DNA from: Pseudomonas beijingensis
GTDB lineage: Bacteria > Pseudomonadota > Gammaproteobacteria > Pseudomonadales > Pseudomonadaceae
Direction of reading: 5' to 3'
Length of the DNA: 64,000 bases
Assembly (NCBI RefSeq): GCF_030687295.1
Contig: NZ_CP117425.1
Span: 4,034,001-4,098,000, forward strand
Numbering within the stretch: position 1 is the first letter of the stretch; every line of letters begins with the position of its first letter. Of this stretch, positions 38,461 to 47,356 are shown one piece after another. The position numbers and the translations under genes were made by a program. The notes under the pieces are model-generated. The model was not told the DNA's origin, did no database searches, and saw only the letters and a program-made list of their open reading frames with translations.

Positions 38461-38688
38461 ATGTCTGAATTAGCCAGTTACTTCTGGATCGCTGTTGCGG
38501 TGCTTTTGCTGCTCGTGGACCTGTGGGCGATCGTCAGCGTCTTTCGAAGCGACAAGTCGGCCGGCACCAAGGCTGGTTGGGCGCTGCTGCTGATCATCCT
38601 GCCAGTGTTGGGCTTGGTCATCTGGGGCGTAGCCGGGCCTCGTGGCGTCAAGGAGGGGCCGTCGTCACCGGAGCACAGCAAGGGCTAG
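38461..38688 (+). CDS. PLD-nuclease N-terminal (PLDc_N) domain membrane protein
   Basis: 75 residues with two membrane helices. The pattern VDLWAIVSVFRSDKSAGTKA followed by a Leu/Ile/Val-rich second helix matches the PLDc_N family found at the N-terminus of cardiolipin synthases and as stand-alone small proteins. Ribosome site AAGAGGA precedes ATG 38461. Function unknown. Confidence 0.85.
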   Translation: MSELASYFWIAVAVLLLLVDLWAIVSVFRSDKSAGTKAGWALLLIILPVLGLVIWGVAGPRGVKEGPSSPEHSKG

Positions 38689-38722
38689 AAACGAAAAAAC
38701 TTGCGCTGCACGCGCCGGCCCG

Positions 38723-39148
38723 TCATTGGTTTTTCCACTCACCGCCGGTGCTTTCGCAGTCTTTCTGGGCCTGCTGCAACTGCTCGACACCGTAGTAATA
38801 CCAGTTCACTTTGGCATTATCGGGAAGGTTGGCCGATCCACCGCGCTTGTCTTTGCTGGTTGAGCGCGGGTTGGCCAACGCTTCCTGGGTCAGCCTGGCT
38901 TGGCAGGTCGCTACATATCCTTCGGCACAACGCTCGACTTTACGTTTTTGGGTGCTGAGTGTTCCCTTGCTTTCGTTGCTGCAAGACCAATCCAGGGTCT
39001 CGGCGGGCACGCCTTTGTATTCGTAGCAGCTATGGTTTTCGATTACCGGAACCGACTGGCTCTGGGACTGGGTGATGACGTCGCAGCCTTGGGCCATGAC
39101 GGCGGCGGGGCTCGCACAAGCGATCAATAGCAGGATTCTGGCATTCAT
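38723..39148 (-). CDS. Secreted hypothetical protein
   Basis: 141 residues from ATG 39148. A signal peptide ends near AVMAQG. The mature part has six cysteines, suggesting disulphides, and ends in a WYYYGVEQLQQAQKDCESTG segment. I do not recognise the family. The gene is convergent with the PLDc_N gene. Confidence 0.7.
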   Translation of the reverse strand: MNARILLLIACASPAAVMAQGCDVITQSQSQSVPVIENHSCYEYKGVPAETLDWSCSNESKGTLSTQKRKVERCAEGYVATCQARLTQEALANPRSTSKDKRGGSANLPDNAKVNWYYYGVEQLQQAQKDCESTGGEWKNQ

Positions 39149-39268
39149 GTGGTTCTCCCTTTGCGGCTTTTGCACCAGTACCTATCCATTTCGAGGCGCA
39201 AAAAATGTCCGCGTTCCATCGGTTTTCCAACCGGTAGAACTCAAGGGGAACACCTCTGACGGGGCGTG

Positions 39269-39499
39269 TCAGCGGAACTTGGGCAGCGGCGGCTCAGCGG
39301 GCTTGAGTGACGTCAACGCGCTCTGGATCGACGGAGCGTCTTTTTCGATGTCGTTGAGTCGGTCGCGGATACGCACTGCGGTAGGGTGACCGCCTTGGTG
39401 GTCGACCCAATCGGCGATTTCCTTGCAGGCTGCCGTGAGCCGGGCCTGGCGGGATTCCAGCAGGGTGAGCAGGGTGGTGATGGACTCTTTTTCGGACAT
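39269..39499 (-). CDS. Small hypothetical cytoplasmic protein
   Basis: 76 residues from ATG 39499 with a strong GGAGGTGTGAC ribosome site; the longer frame is ignored. Mostly helical (SITTLLTLLESRQARLTAAC). Function unknown. Confidence 0.65.
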   Translation of the reverse strand: MSEKESITTLLTLLESRQARLTAACKEIADWVDHQGGHPTAVRIRDRLNDIEKDAPSIQSALTSLKPAEPPLPKFR

Positions 39500-39650
39500 G
39501 TCACACCTCCATTCAGGGTTGATGAGGCAGCACGAAACCCGCCAGGGGCGGGTCATGCTGTGGTTTAAGCGTAGTTGAGTTATTTCGGATCTGTCGAAGA
39601 ATCCGGCGCCCGGTCAGACAACCGGCGCGCCGGAAACGGTACGCGTGATG

Positions 39651-39905
39651 TCAGCCGGATTCCTTGACCCAGGCTGGCGCGACGCTCGCCCGCCAGCGCA
39701 CATCGGTAATGCCGTATTTTTCCGCAAGGGGCTTGGAAACCCGCTTGACCTTCTCCCTGCCGAATTTCGGTATGCGCCCGACCCCCGCGTCGCAACTGGC
39801 CCAATGCCAAGCCTCAGAGTTATTCATCGTTTCTGCGCGAATAATGAATGACTTGGGTTCGCCATGAAGCATGTAGTCAATGATGTAAAGCGATGGCCCG
39901 CCCAT
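39651..39905 (-). CDS. Small conserved Pseudomonas protein (DUF6555-like)
   Basis: 84 residues with GGGAGGATTT before ATG 39905. The block NNSEAWHWASCDAGVGRIP followed by a Lys/Arg-rich stretch looks like a small family common in Pseudomonas, which I believe is DUF6555. Function unknown. The 238-bp gap to the next gene shows nothing else. Confidence 0.65.
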   Translation of the reverse strand: MGGPSLYIIDYMLHGEPKSFIIRAETMNNSEAWHWASCDAGVGRIPKFGREKVKRVSKPLAEKYGITDVRWRASVAPAWVKESG

Positions 39906-40143
39906 AAATCCTCCCTAATTAGTCCTATACGGATGGATACAAAGGCAATCGGAAAATTCCATCGAATTTCCAGACGGTCGCATTAATACCGACCAGGCTC
40001 AAGCGAGGGGCAACGGCAAATTTTGCGCACAGCCATTGTTCACAGCAAGGAACCAAACCCGGTTACCCTTCTCCAAGGTGGGCTTAAACACCGTCGGCCA
40101 GGGATCAAAGGCGAAGCAACGCGGCATCAACTAAAGGCAAAAC

Positions 40144-41043
40144 ATGAAAAAAATCGCCAGGGTCCTGTTTATAGCAGCCCTCGCCATCGGTTTATCGGGT
40201 TGCATTGGCACCCCCATCGAACTGACGCCGCAAACCGAACAACGCTTGCACGAACAACCCCCAATCCGTTTCCTGCTGACATTCGATGATGGGCCCAGCG
40301 CCTCGTCTATCTGGAACCCCAGCCTGGAGGTGCTGGACGCACTCGCAGACAACCCGGTACAGCCCGGCATCAAGGCGGTGTTTTTTCTGCAGACCCGCTC
40401 GCCACGGGCCGGTGGCAGCGATATTGGCCGCTCGGTGATGCATCGTGAGCAGCAGGAGGGCCATGTGCTGGCCTTTCATACGGCGACCTACTGGCACACC
40501 AATCACCGGTTCCTGAGCCCTGATGAGCTGGAGCAATCGCTTACCCAGGGCGGGAGTGATATTGCCGCCATGACTGGCGCGCCACCGTCCCTGGTAAGGC
40601 CTCCCTTCTGGAGCTTCGACAGGCGCACCGCTGCGGCCTATCGGCAACATGGCCTGCACATTTTGTTGACCGATTTGAGCGCAAATGACGGCAAGGTCTG
40701 GGGCATTACGATGAGCCCTCGGCGGCGGATCAACCTGACCCGACAACTCTCCGAAGTGCGCGAGCGCATCGCCGCCGGGCAATTGCCAGCGGTGGATGGG
40801 GTCATCCCGGTGGTGGTGACCTTTCACGACATCAATCGTTATACCGCCCGACATGCCCGCGAATACCTGCAGATCCTGCTCGATAGCGCCAAGGCGACCG
40901 GTCTGAGGACCGCCGCCAGGCCGTTCTATGATGACCGCCAGGCACTGGAGCGAGCGGCCTTGGCCCGGACGGTCGATCACAGCGCTGAGCCCGTCCATTT
41001 GCCGGGGCTGTGGGACTGGTTGTGGGATTCGGATTCCCATTGA
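40144..41043 (+). CDS. Polysaccharide deacetylase-family lipoprotein (NodB-like)
   Basis: 299 residues. The lipobox LSGC (Cys20) gives a lipoprotein. NodB-type motif 1 is TFDDGPSAS (about 49-57) with the catalytic Asp and the metal Asp. Motif 2 is unusual: a HTATYWHTNH run rather than a plain H-S/T-x-x-H. Motif 3 is present as RPPFWSFD, and a late HDINRYTARH carries the last motif. It would deacetylate an N-acetyl-hexosamine polymer in the envelope. The metal ligands should be checked before assuming activity. Confidence 0.85.
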   Translation: MKKIARVLFIAALAIGLSGCIGTPIELTPQTEQRLHEQPPIRFLLTFDDGPSASSIWNPSLEVLDALADNPVQPGIKAVFFLQTRSPRAGGSDIGRSVMHREQQEGHVLAFHTATYWHTNHRFLSPDELEQSLTQGGSDIAAMTGAPPSLVRPPFWSFDRRTAAAYRQHGLHILLTDLSANDGKVWGITMSPRRRINLTRQLSEVRERIAAGQLPAVDGVIPVVVTFHDINRYTARHAREYLQILLDSAKATGLRTAARPFYDDRQALERAALARTVDHSAEPVHLPGLWDWLWDSDSH

Positions 41044-41144
41044 AGGCACCGCGAGTGCAGTCGGTGTTGCGACGTCCGGTCGGTCCCGATGGGCAATCAG
41101 CGTGTATGGTAGGCGGTGAACCCTTGTTAAAGTCGGAGGTGAGT

Positions 41145-41336
41145 ATGAGTACTGCGATGATGACGAAAATGCACATCAACGGTTATGACGTGCTCAGCGT
41201 AAACAGCGGCCCTTGGAGAGTCTGTACCCAGGCTGACCGGTTGGGCTCCTTTGCTTCCCGCGAGGAAGCGCTGGCCTACGCGGCTGCGTTGCCGACCCGG
41301 AGAAGCCGTAGCGGCCGGCCTGTAAACACCAAATAG
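41145..41336 (+). CDS. Small hypothetical protein (DUF2188-like)
   Basis: 63 residues from ATG 41145 with GGAGGTGAG upstream; the longer frame has no ribosome site. The core (GPWRVCTQADRLGSFASREE, then ALAYAAALP) resembles DUF2188 small proteins. Function unknown. Confidence 0.6.
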   Translation: MSTAMMTKMHINGYDVLSVNSGPWRVCTQADRLGSFASREEALAYAAALPTRRSRSGRPVNTK

Positions 41337-41372
41337 GTGGATGTTCGCCAATACTGTTTAGTCGACAAACCC

Positions 41373-41460
41373 GTGGCGAGGGACCTTGCTCCCGCTTGAG
41401 TGCGAAGCGCTCACAAAAGGGGCTGCTGCGCAGCCCAGCGGGAGCAAGCTCCCTGGCCAC
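41373..41460. repeat. REP-like inverted pair (GTGGCGAGGGA type)
   Basis: Arms of the GTGGCGAGGG(A)CCTTGCTCC type at 41373 and its complement ending 41460, between the small gene and the histidine kinase 3' end. It is the same element as the outer pair at 21226-21366. Confidence 0.85.
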
Positions 41461-41476
41461 AGGGGCTGCGACACAG

Positions 41477-43273
41477 TCAGGCGCGCGCCAGCTCCAACGG
41501 GATCTCCAGGGTAAACAGGGCCCCTTGCCCCGGTCCATCGCTATGGACATGCAGACGGCCGTTCATTTCAACCGCCGCCAGGGCGCAACTGTGCAGGCCA
41601 AAGCCATGGCCGTCCTTGCGGGTGGTGAAACCATGGTTGAAGATGCGCGCCAGGTTCTCCGGGGAAATGCCTTCGCCACGGTCCTTGACGCTCAGGCACA
41701 ACGTCGTTTCGTCGAGGATACGGATTCCCAGGGTCATTTCCCGCGGATGCTCGCTGATGTGCGACATGGCGAATTTGGCGTTGCTGATCAGGTTGATCAG
41801 GATCAGCAATAACCTGTGCTTGTCCCCCATGATCGCGGGTACGTCCTGGTAATCCTTGATGACGGTGACGTGATGCCGGCTGAGGGCGCCCGAGTTCATG
41901 CGTAGCGCATCTTCGAACAGGTCGCTGATATTGAGCGGTTCGATCAGCCTGGCGGCCCCTGCATAAGTTTGTTGAGTCGTGACGATTTCCTTGATGTGAT
42001 CGATGCTCTTGGTCAACTGTGCCAATTCCTCGATAAGCAGTCTCTGCTCGGCGGCAATGGAGTCGACCAACTCGTTGAAGTAACGCGGCAGCAACCGGCC
42101 TTTTTCATCGAAGGTCATGAACCGGCCAAGATCTTCGGCGTGTTCATTCATCATGTTGACCGCTTTCGTGAGTCCGAGCGTTTTGCTGCTCCTTAGTTTG
42201 CGGGTCACCAACTCGGCAGAAATATTGACGCTGTTGAGCACATTGCCGACGTTGTGCAGCACATTCGTCGCGATTTCGGCCATGCCCGCCATTCGGGCCG
42301 CATCCACCAGTTCGCGCTCGGCTTCCATCAGCTCACGGGTGCGCTCCTGCACGCGCTCTTCCAGGCGTTCGTTGGACGATTGCAACGCCTGGTTGATCTG
42401 ATTGATCACGGCGTAGCTGCGAACCAACCGCACTGCCAGGTAGATCATCAACAGCGCCATCAGGCTCGCGCACACGGCCAGGTAGATGTGGTATTGACGG
42501 TCGGTTGCGGCCGTCCTGCGCTGTGTCTCGTTCAACAGCTCATTGATGTTGTCCAGTTCCTGGGCAACCGGGATGACGCTGATGCGGTCAAGCAGGTCAT
42601 TGACGACCGGTTGCTCCTGGATAACGGTCTTGACGTGCTGGATCAGGCTAATGAAGAGCGTCTGATCGGTCGCGGGCAACCGGTCGATGTACGGTTCCAG
42701 CTCAGTTAACTTGCCTTGCACTTCCTTGGCTTTATCCGTGGTGGCATAAAGCGCGAACTCCAGCGTTGTCAGGGCCAATTCAAGCACATTGGACGCCGCG
42801 GTCAGGCGCTCCATGGGGCTTTCGATATTCATGTCCTTGAGCAGCGTTTGAATCTGGTCTTCGACCTGCGGCAACGCATCCAGGGACGTGCGTAGATTGG
42901 CGTTGTGTTGTTCGAATTGCTCCACCAGCAAAGTCTTGTTCTTGACGGCATCCACATAACCCTTGCGCCGGGACGCCCAAAGCGCCGACAAAGGACCGGA
43001 GTTATTGAGCTGTTCCAACTGCTGCCAGCGACTGTCGGCCTCGGGTGGCGGCGCCAGTGACAGGTTACTGTTCACGCCGATCTTTTTCCTCAGGATCTTG
43101 CTGTTCCAGTTCGCGTCGGATTGTTTGAGCTGACGAATGAAGTCGCGGGATTCGAAGTAGGTCGACGAGTCGTACGTGTATGACTTGATCAAAAAGAATA
43201 TCAGTGCGGAAAACACAATGAGCGCGACGGCCAGCAGGGCGGGCCATTTATATTTTTTTATAAGCGTGGTCAC
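41477..43273 (-). CDS. DAHL-type sensor histidine kinase
   Basis: 598 residues. Two membrane helices (about 11-30 and 262-284) enclose an all-helical periplasmic domain of the DAHL type (about 35-255). A coiled coil (about 300-325) leads to the dimerisation domain with His340 in TNVLHNVGNVLNS, then a GHKL ATPase with N-box LINLISNAKFA, G1 DRGEGIS and GFGLHSCALA. It autophosphorylates on His and signals through a response regulator. No response regulator or receiver domain is adjacent, so it is an orphan kinase. Signal unknown. Confidence 0.9.
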   Translation of the reverse strand: MTTLIKKYKWPALLAVALIVFSALIFFLIKSYTYDSSTYFESRDFIRQLKQSDANWNSKILRKKIGVNSNLSLAPPPEADSRWQQLEQLNNSGPLSALWASRRKGYVDAVKNKTLLVEQFEQHNANLRTSLDALPQVEDQIQTLLKDMNIESPMERLTAASNVLELALTTLEFALYATTDKAKEVQGKLTELEPYIDRLPATDQTLFISLIQHVKTVIQEQPVVNDLLDRISVIPVAQELDNINELLNETQRRTAATDRQYHIYLAVCASLMALLMIYLAVRLVRSYAVINQINQALQSSNERLEERVQERTRELMEAERELVDAARMAGMAEIATNVLHNVGNVLNSVNISAELVTRKLRSSKTLGLTKAVNMMNEHAEDLGRFMTFDEKGRLLPRYFNELVDSIAAEQRLLIEELAQLTKSIDHIKEIVTTQQTYAGAARLIEPLNISDLFEDALRMNSGALSRHHVTVIKDYQDVPAIMGDKHRLLLILINLISNAKFAMSHISEHPREMTLGIRILDETTLCLSVKDRGEGISPENLARIFNHGFTTRKDGHGFGLHSCALAAVEMNGRLHVHSDGPGQGALFTLEIPLELARA

Positions 43274-43534
43274 GCTGTTCTCCTGTGGGCACTGATCGAA
43301 GGATTCGGTGAATTTCCGGGGAGAGGGAGATGCTCAAGGCATGAGCCGAAGGGGAGGCAAGGTAATCGTCGTACGGTGGATCGTGTCGGTCTGCTTTTGC
43401 CTGGGTACACGTTGAGCTCCCTGCTAACGATGAACGTCGGGTTCATTGCCGAGTGTAGCGCTACGAGAGGGGCGATGCTTGCGAGGACGCTCCGGGATGG
43501 AGCGGGCGCGACCAGGCAGGCCGCGCCCGTGGCG

Positions 43535-44425
43535 TTACTTGATGTCTATGAAGGGCAGGGCGCTGTTCGGCAATACGGTGGTGGGCAGCACGCCATTCCA
43601 GCGCTCGGCCTTGGTCAGTTCCACCAGGTTCTGGTTGCTGGCCAAGGCCTGGGCCCGGGCCTTGATAGCCTCGGCTTCGGCTTTGCCGCGCAGTTCGGTC
43701 GCCAGCGCGTCTGCCTTGGCCTGGGCTACCTGCGAATCAGCTTCCGCCTGAGCCTGGGTCACCCGGATCTGTGCTTGGACCTGCTCGGTGGCGAGCTGTT
43801 GTTCGCGGGTCTTGACCTGGACTTCAGCGGCCATGCGCGCTTCGATGGCTTTCTCGTAGGCGTCACTGAAGTCGATGTTTTCGACCTGGACGCTGTCGAT
43901 GATCACGGGCCCGGTGATGGTGGCCTTGATGGCCGTGGAAATATCGTTGACCAGTTGAACGCGGTTCTGCACGGCAGCCACGGCGTTGAACTTGCCAAAG
44001 ACGTTTTCCACCTGGGTCGGCACCTGGCGGCTGATCATCCGGTCACGGATGCCTTCAAGGTCCTTGAACTGGGTATAGACCTTCGCCACATCGGAAGGGG
44101 CGATATGCCAGGACACGGAGACCTTGAGCTGGGCGGACTGTTGATCCTTGCTGTAGGCCTGCAGGTCTTCATAAGCCGTGACTTGGCTCTGGACGCTGAT
44201 CATACGTACGGATTCGATGAAGGGCGTCTTGAAGGACAGACCCGGTTCAACCACCCCGACCAGCGCTCCGTTACGCAGCAGCACGCCGCGCTCGGTCTCG
44301 TCGACCGTGTACCAGCTGCCGAACAGCACGCACAACAAGACGATGCCGACGATTGCAGCAACGATGGAGCCGATGGTTTTGCTGGTCACTTTTCTTTCCT
44401 TGAGTGGCGGGGTGGGGTTTGCCAT
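43535..44425 (-). CDS. Prohibitin/SPFH-family membrane protein
   Basis: 296 residues from ATG 44425 with GGAG upstream. An N-terminal membrane helix (about 18-38) is followed by an SPFH/Band 7 domain (about 39-200: YTVDETERGVLLRNGALVGV, VSVSWHIAP..., VQVENIDFS) and an Ala/Gln/Glu-rich coiled coil. It forms oligomeric membrane scaffolds. No HflK partner or FtsH gene is adjacent, so this is probably a stand-alone prohibitin-like protein. Confidence 0.92.
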   Translation of the reverse strand: MANPTPPLKERKVTSKTIGSIVAAIVGIVLLCVLFGSWYTVDETERGVLLRNGALVGVVEPGLSFKTPFIESVRMISVQSQVTAYEDLQAYSKDQQSAQLKVSVSWHIAPSDVAKVYTQFKDLEGIRDRMISRQVPTQVENVFGKFNAVAAVQNRVQLVNDISTAIKATITGPVIIDSVQVENIDFSDAYEKAIEARMAAEVQVKTREQQLATEQVQAQIRVTQAQAEADSQVAQAKADALATELRGKAEAEAIKARAQALASNQNLVELTKAERWNGVLPTTVLPNSALPFIDIK

Positions 44426-44475
44426 AGCGATCTCCAATGCTGAAGCTGCAATAGGTATTTCGAATGCCGGACACG

Positions 44476-44501
44476 AAAAAGCCCTGAATAATCAGGGCTT
44501 T
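44476..44501 (-). terminator. Rho-independent terminator downstream of tRNA-Ser
   Basis: On the minus strand a perfect 10-bp stem (AAAGCCCTGA / TCAGGGCTTT) with a 4-base loop is followed by a T run. Confidence 0.85.
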
Positions 44502-44513
44502 AACGTTAGAAGA

Positions 44514-44601
44514 TGGCGGAGGCGATGGGATTCGAACTCATGGACCTGTTACAGTCGACGGTTTTCAAGACCGTTGCCTTAAACCACTCGGCCACACCTC
44601 C
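44514..44601 (-). tRNA. tRNA-Ser (TGA)
   Basis: An 88-base class II tRNA: acceptor GGAGGTG pairs with CGCCTCC, then G and an encoded CCA. The anticodon loop CTTGAAA gives TGA, with a long variable arm. Confidence 0.96.
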
Positions 44602-44620
44602 GTATTGCGTTGCGGGCGCC

Positions 44621-44648
44621 ATAATACCCGAATGAAACACACTGTCAA
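44621..44648 (-). promoter_or_regulatory. Sigma-70 promoter for tRNA-Ser
   Basis: On the minus strand TTGACA, a 16-bp spacer and TATTAT lie about 20 bp upstream of the mature tRNA 5' end, a near-consensus promoter. Confidence 0.75.
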
Positions 44649-44677
44649 ACTCTCTACGTAGCTTGTTACAGAGCGTC

Positions 44678-44686
44678 TGTTATGAT
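44678..44686 (+). promoter_or_regulatory. Extended -10 promoter for the YccA-family gene
   Basis: TGTTATGAT (extended -10, TGnTATGAT) lies 40 bp upstream of ATG 44726. No good -35 is found at 17 bp. Confidence 0.4.
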
Positions 44687-44725
44687 CCTTGCCACTGAAT
44701 GTTTCAAAACCGGAGGAGTGTCGCC

Positions 44726-45397
44726 ATGCGCGAACAGGATTACGCAGTGAACAACAGCGTGCAGGCTGAGCAGCTAGAGGTTAGCCGCGTCCTGCGCAAC
44801 ACTTATGGCCTGCTGGCACTCACACTCGCTTTCAGCGGTGTGATGGCCTACGTCGCACAACAGATGCGGGTGGGTTACCCGAACATCTTTGTCGTGCTGA
44901 TCGGTTTCTATGGCCTTTTCTTCCTCACCAACAAACTCCGTGATTCGGCCTGGGGCCTGGTGTCGACTTTCGCCCTGACCGGCTTCATGGGCTTCCTGCT
45001 CGGCCCGATCCTCAATCGCTACCTGCAAATGCAGGGCGGCGCCGAAGTGGTCAGCTCGGCCTTTGCCATGACCGCCCTGGTATTTGGTGGTTTGTCGGCC
45101 TACGTGCTGATTTCCCGCAAGGACATGAGTTTCCTCGGCGGTTTCATCACCGCAGGTTTCTTCGTCCTGATGGGGGCCGTGCTGGCCAGCTTCTTCTTTC
45201 AGATCAGCGGCCTGCAACTGGCGATCAGCGCTGGCTTCGTGCTGTTCTCGTCGGTCTGCATCCTGTATCAGACCAGCGCTATCATCCATGGCGGCGAGCG
45301 TAACTACATCATGGCGACTGTCAGCCTGTATGTATCGATCTACAACTTGTTCGTCAGCTTGCTGCAGCTGTTTGGCCTGATGGGGCGTGACGACTGA
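44726..45397 (+). CDS. Bax inhibitor-1/YccA-family membrane protein
   Basis: 223 residues from ATG 44726 with GGAGGAG upstream; ATG 44699 is not needed. About seven membrane helices (LRNTYGLLALTLAFSGVMAY, FYGLFFLTNKL, MTALVFGGLSAYVLI, and so on) in the BI-1/YccA arrangement. YccA in E. coli interacts with and restrains the FtsH protease. The SPFH gene lies upstream on the other strand, beyond tRNA-Ser, which makes a membrane-protease context plausible but unproven. A strong terminator follows. Confidence 0.95.
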   Translation: MREQDYAVNNSVQAEQLEVSRVLRNTYGLLALTLAFSGVMAYVAQQMRVGYPNIFVVLIGFYGLFFLTNKLRDSAWGLVSTFALTGFMGFLLGPILNRYLQMQGGAEVVSSAFAMTALVFGGLSAYVLISRKDMSFLGGFITAGFFVLMGAVLASFFFQISGLQLAISAGFVLFSSVCILYQTSAIIHGGERNYIMATVSLYVSIYNLFVSLLQLFGLMGRDD

Positions 45398-45451
45398 TTG
45401 TACTGTGATGAGTGAACAGCCCGCTTCGGCGTGATGCTGTTCACATAGTGG

Positions 45452-45490
45452 AAACGGCGTTTTTCAGAGATGAAAAGCGCCGTTTTTTTT
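45452..45490 (+). terminator. Rho-independent terminator after the YccA-family gene
   Basis: AAACGGCG and CGCCGTTT form a stem closed by T/A-rich arms, followed by a long T run. Confidence 0.85.
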
Positions 45491-45696
45491 GACATTTTTT
45501 GGATGGGTTGGTGTGTATATCCGTTTCTTCGGTAACGACTACTTAGGGTTCCGCCCTGACGGCGGGGCACTTTTGGAAGAGCCCACTGCGCAATGCCTGC
45601 GTTCGGCCAGCGTGGTTTAACGGGGCGTCCAGATCAAGATCAAAAGCAAAGCAAGAGCGGGGGGATGCCCAGCATCTATGTGGCTGAGCCACCGCT

Positions 45697-45853
45697 ATCG
45701 CGAGCAAGCTCGCTCCCACACTGGATCTTTGGCTGGCACAAAATCCGTGTGCACTGCAAAACCTGTGGGAGCGAGCTTGCTCGCGATAGCGGTTTCGCAG
45801 TCAATGAAGAGGTTGAACAGGCTGGCCTCTTCGCGAGCAAGCTCGCTCCCACA
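45697..45853. repeat. Three REP palindromes
   Basis: Copies at 45697-45720 (reverse), 45764-45787 (forward) and 45830-45853 (reverse), all of the GTGGGAGCGAGCTTGCTCGC type. They occupy much of the 475-bp gap before the Lrp gene; the remainder shows nothing recognisable. Confidence 0.9.
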
Positions 45854-45872
45854 GGGCAAACCAGGCAGACGC

Positions 45873-46310
45873 CTACGCCATCGGTGGCAACCGCCGCTTG
45901 ACCGGGGTCTTCTTGACGATGGCCGTATTGGTCTCGGCGTGGATATTGAGCTTGTCCAACACCGTATCCAGCTGTTCCATCGAGCGCACGTGCAGGCGCG
46001 CGATGAAGCAGTCGTCGCCGGTGACCTTGTCGCATTCGGTGAATTCAGCGATGCCCTGGATCTGCCGCTCCACTTCCTGCAACTGTCCCGGCAGCGGGCG
46101 GATACGCACGATGGCCTGGAGTTGATAGCCGAAGCACTTGGGATCGACCTCGACGGTGTAGCCCCTGAGCACGCCGCGTTCCTCGAGCCGGCGAAGGCGC
46201 TCGGCGACGCTGGGGGAGGACAGGCCACTGAGATTTGCCAGGGCCTTGAGAGAGCGTCGGGAATCTTCCATCAGGGCACTGATGAGGATCTGGTCAATGT
46301 CGTCAGTCAT
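45873..46310 (-). CDS. Lrp/AsnC-family transcriptional regulator
   Basis: 145 residues from ATG 46310; the longer frame runs into the divergent gene and is ignored. An AsnC-type HTH (LANLSGLSSPSVAERLRRLE, about 27-46) is followed by a RAM ligand-binding domain (about 70-140, with ECDKVTGDDCFIARLHV). It is divergent from an EamA exporter gene across a 133-bp gap, a layout in which such regulators often control the transporter in response to an amino acid. Confidence 0.93.
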   Translation of the reverse strand: MTDDIDQILISALMEDSRRSLKALANLSGLSSPSVAERLRRLEERGVLRGYTVEVDPKCFGYQLQAIVRIRPLPGQLQEVERQIQGIAEFTECDKVTGDDCFIARLHVRSMEQLDTVLDKLNIHAETNTAIVKKTPVKRRLPPMA

Positions 46311-46443
46311 TTCAGCTCCATTAGGCGAATGCGTGAAGTTGCCTTGATAAAAAAGGTCGAAAGGCAGTTTAGCCTTTTTCAAGCCATGGAGAAGGCCCCG
46401 GTCGGCTCGGCATACTGTGTCCACTTGCTGAAGGAGCCTGAAG

Positions 46444-47337
46444 ATGGACAAGACCTTACGCCGCGGTTCGCTGGAAATGACCGCCGCCATGCTGATTTCC
46501 GGAACCATAGGTTGGTTCGTGCTGGTTTCCGGTTTGCCGGTGCTGGACGTGGTGTTCTGGCGTTGCGTGTTCGGCGCCGTGACCTTGTTATTGATCTGCG
46601 CCGGTTTCGGCTTTTTGCGCCCCGGCATCCTCACCCGTACCACCTTCCTGCTGGCGGTGCTCAGTGGTGTGGCGATCGTCGGCAACTGGGTATTGCTGTT
46701 TGCCTCTTACTCCCGTGCTTCGATTGCCATCGGCACGGCGGTGTACAACGTCCAGCCGTTCATGTTGGTAGGGCTGGCGGCGTTGTTCCTGGGGGAGAAA
46801 ATCACCGTGCAAAAACTGTTCTGGCTGGCGGTGTCGTTTCTCGGAATGCTGGCCATTGTCAGTGCCCATGGTGACCAAGGGCAGGGCGGCGGTGACTATC
46901 TGCTGGGTATTGCGTTGGCGCTCGGGGCTGCGTTGCTGTACGCCATCGCGGCGTTGATCATCAAACGCCTGACCGGCACGCCACCCCATCTGATCGCGCT
47001 GATCCAGGTCAGCACTGGCGTGCTGCTGTTGGCACCTTGGGCGAACTTCTCGGTGTTGCCGCAACACGCCCAGGCCTGGGCCAGCCTATTGACCCTGGGC
47101 ATGGTGCACACCGGCGTGATGTACGTGCTGTTGTACAGCGCCATTCAACGGTTGCCGACCGCGTTGACCGGGGCATTGTCGTTCATCTATCCGATCGCAG
47201 CGATCTTCGTCGACTGGTTCGCCTTCGGCCATCGCCTCGAGCCGCTGCAATGGCTGGGGGTGGCGGCGATCCTGCTGGCGGCTGCCGGCATGCAACAGGG
47301 CTGGAGCATCAAGTGGCGTCGCCCAGCCCTGCCGTAG
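46444..47337 (+). CDS. EamA-family (DMT) transporter
   Basis: 297 residues with ten membrane helices in two EamA repeats (the first ending near FLGEKITVQKLFWLAVSFLG; the second, about 160-290, ending SFIYPIAAIFVDW and LEPLQWLGVAAILLAA). Probably an exporter of amino acids or metabolites, given the adjacent Lrp-type regulator. Its 3' end is convergent with the aldehyde dehydrogenase gene. Confidence 0.93.
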   Translation: MDKTLRRGSLEMTAAMLISGTIGWFVLVSGLPVLDVVFWRCVFGAVTLLLICAGFGFLRPGILTRTTFLLAVLSGVAIVGNWVLLFASYSRASIAIGTAVYNVQPFMLVGLAALFLGEKITVQKLFWLAVSFLGMLAIVSAHGDQGQGGGDYLLGIALALGAALLYAIAALIIKRLTGTPPHLIALIQVSTGVLLLAPWANFSVLPQHAQAWASLLTLGMVHTGVMYVLLYSAIQRLPTALTGALSFIYPIAAIFVDWFAFGHRLEPLQWLGVAAILLAAAGMQQGWSIKWRRPALP

Positions 47338-47356
47338 CCCACCGTCCGGGCGTGGA

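Noticed and set aside
43504..43528. GC-rich hairpin after the SPFH gene as a terminator
   Set aside because: The stem is good but there is no T run; not strong enough to list.
47187..47356. C-terminal extension of the aldehyde dehydrogenase over the EamA gene
   Set aside because: The extension is an out-of-frame read-through after the extra G; the correct frame ends at 47357 in the family-typical C-terminus.
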